Below are positions 61,555 to 64,000 of a DNA stretch of 64,000 nt, one piece after another. The notes beneath the pieces were generated by a model, which did no database searches, had not been told where the DNA came from, and saw nothing but the letters and a program-made list of their open reading frames with translations. Origin of the DNA: Vibrio variabilis. GTDB lineage: Bacteria; Pseudomonadota; Gammaproteobacteria; Enterobacterales; Vibrionaceae. Position numbers and translations under genes: made by a program. Within the stretch, counting starts at the first letter, position 1, and every line of letters begins with the position of its first letter. The DNA is taken from the NCBI RefSeq assembly GCF_003263785.1, contig NZ_JYJK01000044.1:124001-188000 (forward strand), written 5' to 3'.

Positions 61555-61593
61555 ACAAAATAATTATTCACAAAATAAGAATTTGTATGTATA
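61555..61593. promoter_or_regulatory. Tandem ARG boxes before argF
   Basis: Box 1 (61555-61572) holds AAAAT-AATT-ATTCA and box 2 (61576-61593) AGAAT-TTGT-ATGTA, separated by 3 bp, the ArgR hexamer spacing known from E. coli. Box 1 is the better match to TGAAT-N4-ATTCA. Arginine-dependent repression of argF is likely. Confidence 0.75.
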
Positions 61594-61627
61594 AATAGAA
61601 TCAACAACTAACACAGAGGTACGGAAC

Positions 61628-62632
61628 ATGGCTTACAACTTACGGAATAGGAACTTTCTCAAGCTTCTCGACTTCACACCAAAAGAAATTCAATTTTTGC
61701 TCGACATGTCTAAAGAGCTCAAATCGGCAAAATACGCCGGTACTGAACAAAAGAAACTGGTTGGCAAAAACATTGCGCTTATCTTCGAAAAAGCATCGAC
61801 CCGTACCCGATGTGCCTTTGAAGTGGCGGCTTTTGATCAGGGCGCACAAGTGTCTTACATCGGCCCATCTGGCTCGCAAATTGGTCACAAAGAATCGATG
61901 AAAGATACGGCGCGCGTGTTAGGTCGTATGTACGATGGCATTGAATATCGCGGCTTTGGCCAAGAGATTGTTGAAGAGCTTGGCGCACATGCTGGCGTTC
62001 CGGTATGGAATGGTTTAACAGACGAGTTCCACCCCACTCAAATCCTTGCCGACTTCCTCACTATGCTTGAGCACGGCAAAGGCAAGCAACTGCATCAAAT
62101 CAAACTTGCTTACTTAGGTGACGCGCGCAATAACATGGGCAATTCACTGATGGTAGGCGCAGCCAAAATGGGCATGGATATTCGTTTGGTCGCCCCTAAA
62201 GCATTTTGGCCAGAGCAAAGCTTAGTTGATGAGTGTCAGACCATAGCTCAAACTACCGGTGCGACCATCACCCTAACCGAAGATGTCCAAGCGGGCGTCA
62301 AAGATTGTGACTTCCTATATACCGACGTGTGGGTATCGATGGGCGAATCTGCCGAAGCATGGGAAGAGCGAATCGCGGTCATGAAACCTTATCAAGTTAA
62401 CATGGCGATGATCGAAGCAACTGGGAATAAAAACGTAAAATTTATGCACTGTTTGCCCGCTTTCCATGACGATCAGACGACTATAGGTAAAGAAATTGCG
62501 GATAAATATGGACTCAATGGCCTTGAAGTGACCAATGATGTGTTTGAGTCTGAATATTCAATCGTTTTTGATGAAGCTGAGAACCGCATGCATACTATTA
62601 AAGCGGTCATGGTGGCCACGTTAGGCAGCTAA
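61628..62632 (+). CDS. argF: Ornithine carbamoyltransferase
   Basis: Makes citrulline from ornithine and carbamoyl phosphate. The 334-residue protein has the carbamoyl-phosphate loop [13 protein letters not shown] near 52, the [15 protein letters not shown] block near 136, and the ornithine-site HCLPAFHD near 273. Length equals the E. coli ArgI/ArgF. ARG boxes before it suggest the anabolic role, yet its adjacency to arcA allows catabolic use. Next is pyrLBI, which encodes the related aspartate transcarbamoylase. Confidence 0.96.
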   Translation: MAYNLRNRNFLKLLDFTPKEIQFLLDMSKELKSAKYAGTEQKKLVGKNIALIFEKASTRTRCAFEVAAFDQGAQVSYIGPSGSQIGHKESMKDTARVLGRMYDGIEYRGFGQEIVEELGAHAGVPVWNGLTDEFHPTQILADFLTMLEHGKGKQLHQIKLAYLGDARNNMGNSLMVGAAKMGMDIRLVAPKAFWPEQSLVDECQTIAQTTGATITLTEDVQAGVKDCDFLYTDVWVSMGESAEAWEERIAVMKPYQVNMAMIEATGNKNVKFMHCLPAFHDDQTTIGKEIADKYGLNGLEVTNDVFESEYSIVFDEAENRMHTIKAVMVATLGS

Positions 62633-62674
62633 CAAAGTTGGCAATAATTGACGCTAAATGTTTGATGTAATCGC

Positions 62675-62702
62675 TTGCGCTCGCAAATTTTGGGCGTATA
62701 AT
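62675..62702 (+). promoter_or_regulatory. pyrLBI promoter
   Basis: -35 TTGCGC (62675-62680), 16-bp spacer, -10 TATAAT (62697-62702), about 30 bp before the pyrL ATG. Other sites are not evident. Confidence 0.75.
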
Positions 62703-62730
62703 TCTCGGCAATTTGTCTGGGGAACGATTA

Positions 62731-62817
62731 ATGGCGCAAGCGAGTTTGACATCACAACACACTCTCGGTAAGCAATTTGCTTATCACGCACCGTTATTAT
62801 TTCCTATCGAATTCTAA
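62731..62817 (+). CDS. pyrL: pyrBI operon leader peptide PyrL
   Basis: A 28-residue leader (MAQASLTSQHTLGKQFAYHA, then PLLFPIEF) just before the pyrB attenuator. It ends in UTP-rich codons (TTATTATTTCC) where polymerase would pause when UTP is low, letting the ribosome catch up and prevent termination. The stop codon abuts the terminator at 62818, as in the E. coli pyrBI leader. Sequence itself differs from E. coli; assignment rests on location, size and architecture. Confidence 0.75.
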   Translation: MAQASLTSQHTLGKQFAYHAPLLFPIEF

Positions 62818-62841
62818 GCCTCCCAATATGGGGGCTTTTTT
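62818..62841 (+). terminator. pyrBI attenuator
   Basis: GCCTCC-CAATAT-GGGGGC stem with six T, 46 bp before the pyrB start. UTP-dependent attenuation is inferred from the overlapping leader. Confidence 0.88.
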
Positions 62842-62886
62842 ATGGCTGTTAAATCTGGTCTGGTTGTCACTATAGGGAAGATAAAC

Positions 62887-63816
62887 ATGGCGAATACGCT
62901 CTATCAAAAGCACATTATCTCGATTCCGGAACTGTCACGTGAGGAGCTAGAACTCATTGTGAAAACCGCGGGTCATCTAAAATCCAACCCTCAACCTGAG
63001 TTAATCAAGAATAAAGTCGTGGCGAGCTGCTTCTTCGAGCCATCGACACGTACCCGACTTTCTTTCGAAACGGCTATCCAGCGCATCGGCGGTGATGTGA
63101 TTGGTTTCGACAGCGGTGGTAACACGTCACTGGCGAAAAAAGGCGAGACGCTGGCAGACTCTGTACAGGTCATCTCTTCCTACGTTGATGCCTTCGTTAT
63201 GCGCCACCCTCAAGAAGGCGCAGCACGTCTTGCTTCTGAGTTCTCTAACGGTGTACCGGTTATCAACGCGGGAGACGGTGCAAACCAACACCCAACACAA
63301 ACCCTGCTCGACCTGTACTCTATTTATGAGACGCAAGGCCGCTTAGATGACATCAACGTTGCGTTTGTGGGCGACCTAAAATACGGCCGCACAGTTCACT
63401 CATTGACTCAAGCGCTGGCTAAATTCGACAACGTACGCTTCTTCTTTATCGCACCAGAAGCGCTAGCGATGCCGGATTACATCTGTGAAGAACTAGAAGA
63501 AGCGGGCATTCAATATAGCCTGCACACGGACATCGACAGCGTCGTGCCAGACCTTGATATCCTTTACATGACTCGCGTACAGAAAGAGCGCTTTGACGAA
63601 TCTGAATACGCGCACATTAAGTCGGCGTATATCTTGTCAGCAGAGACGCTGAAAGAGGCACGCGACAACCTTAAAGTCCTACACCCACTGCCACGTGTGG
63701 ATGAAATCACCGTAGACGTTGATAAAACGCCTTACGCGTATTACTTCCAACAAGCAGAAAACGGTGTATACGCTCGTGAAGCGCTACTAGCACTTGTTCT
63801 AAACGAAGCACTTTAA
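62887..63816 (+). CDS. pyrB: Aspartate carbamoyltransferase catalytic subunit
   Basis: Commits carbamoyl phosphate to pyrimidine synthesis. The 309-residue protein has [20 protein letters not shown] near 50 (carbamoyl-phosphate loop), [18 protein letters not shown] near 131, and HPLPRVDE near 264. A frame starting at 62842 is open, but the ATG at 62887, giving [14 protein letters not shown], matches E. coli PyrB and follows AGGGAAG. pyrI begins 12 bp downstream. Confidence 0.97.
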   Translation: MANTLYQKHIISIPELSREELELIVKTAGHLKSNPQPELIKNKVVASCFFEPSTRTRLSFETAIQRIGGDVIGFDSGGNTSLAKKGETLADSVQVISSYVDAFVMRHPQEGAARLASEFSNGVPVINAGDGANQHPTQTLLDLYSIYETQGRLDDINVAFVGDLKYGRTVHSLTQALAKFDNVRFFFIAPEALAMPDYICEELEEAGIQYSLHTDIDSVVPDLDILYMTRVQKERFDESEYAHIKSAYILSAETLKEARDNLKVLHPLPRVDEITVDVDKTPYAYYFQQAENGVYAREALLALVLNEAL

Positions 63817-63828
63817 GGAGAGATTGTC

Positions 63829-64000
63829 ATGGCTAAAGAAACTCAATTGCAGGTAGAAGCAATCAAAAACGGCACCGTTATTGACCACATCCCAGCGAAT
63901 ATTGGCATCAAGGTGTTGAAGCTGTTCGCGATGGATGAATCAAAACAGCGCGTGACTATCGGCCTGAACTTACCGTCATCAGCGTTAGGCAGTAAAGATC
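63829..64000 (+). CDS. pyrI: Aspartate carbamoyltransferase regulatory subunit, N-terminal part
   Basis: First 57 residues of the nucleotide-binding subunit that mediates CTP inhibition and ATP activation. [20 protein letters not shown] is diagnostic, followed by [20 protein letters not shown] precedes the ATG. The frame runs off the right edge; the C-terminal four-cysteine zinc domain is not visible. Confidence 0.95.
   Translation, partial: MAKETQLQVEAIKNGTVIDHIPANIGIKVLKLFAMDESKQRVTIGLNLPSSALGSKD

Overview
The window is ordinary chromosomal core sequence of a gammaproteobacterium, almost certainly a Vibrio or close Vibrionaceae relative. The evidence is gene order and protein content: rpoE-rseABC-lepA-lepB-rnc-era-recO; zapA-6S RNA-fau-rpiA-serA; argP-argO-mscS-fbaA-pgk-epd-tktA-metK; endA-rsmE-gshB-yqgE-yqgF with luxS and gshA; oadGAB; alaS-lysC-csrA followed by a tRNA-Ser/tRNA-Arg array; recX-recA-pncC-mutS; and rraB-arcA-argF-pyrLBI. 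I see no prophage, insertion sequence, integron, CRISPR array or defence island, and no clearly new multi-gene system.

Layout. 1-7760 (minus strand): envelope-stress sigma factor and its regulators, followed by translation, secretion and RNA-processing genes, with a probable sigma-E autoregulatory promoter at 7849-7875. 8121-16210: NAD synthesis (nadB), SdhE/YgfX, YgfZ, a YbaK-type deacylase, a YtfK homologue and the ygfB-ubiH-ubiI ubiquinone hydroxylases. 16487-19893 (plus): zapA, 6S RNA, fau, rpiA, serA. 19943-31588: YggE, arginine export, MscS, lower glycolysis and pentose-phosphate genes, metK with MetJ boxes. 31952-39321: small membrane protein, SprT, secreted endonuclease, RsmE, glutathione synthesis, LuxS. 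39427-47124 (minus): an M16 protease, YqaA, an MDR reductase and the sodium-pumping oxaloacetate decarboxylase. 47536-50325: eight tRNAs, CsrA, aspartokinase. 50542-59198: AlaS, RecX, RecA with a LexA box inside its promoter, PncC, MutS and an orphan GH2-like protein. 59309-64000: RraB and carbamoyl-phosphate/arginine/pyrimidine genes, with ARG boxes before argF and a pyrL leader-attenuator before pyrBI.

The strongest unusual signal is technical. I count 18 single-base indels (16 losses, 2 gains), many in short homopolymers, that break or alter otherwise intact conserved genes: rnc, lepA, nadB, ubiI, ubiH, argP, epd, endA, an M16 protease (three), oadB (two), oadA, a tRNA-Ser, recA, mutS and the GH2-like gene. 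Repairing one base at each site restores a family-typical protein. The broken ORFs are therefore best read as draft-assembly errors, not pseudogenes, and are annotated below as single genes spanning the break.

Biologically the more interesting leads are: four PurR-like palindromes upstream of rpiA, serA, fbaA and tktA/metK; a gene-free 730 bp stretch ending in a strong orphan terminator (candidate sRNA); a structured leader before a DUF2189 membrane protein; arcA lying directly before argF with no carbamate kinase; and an orphan GH2-type sugar-binding-like protein.
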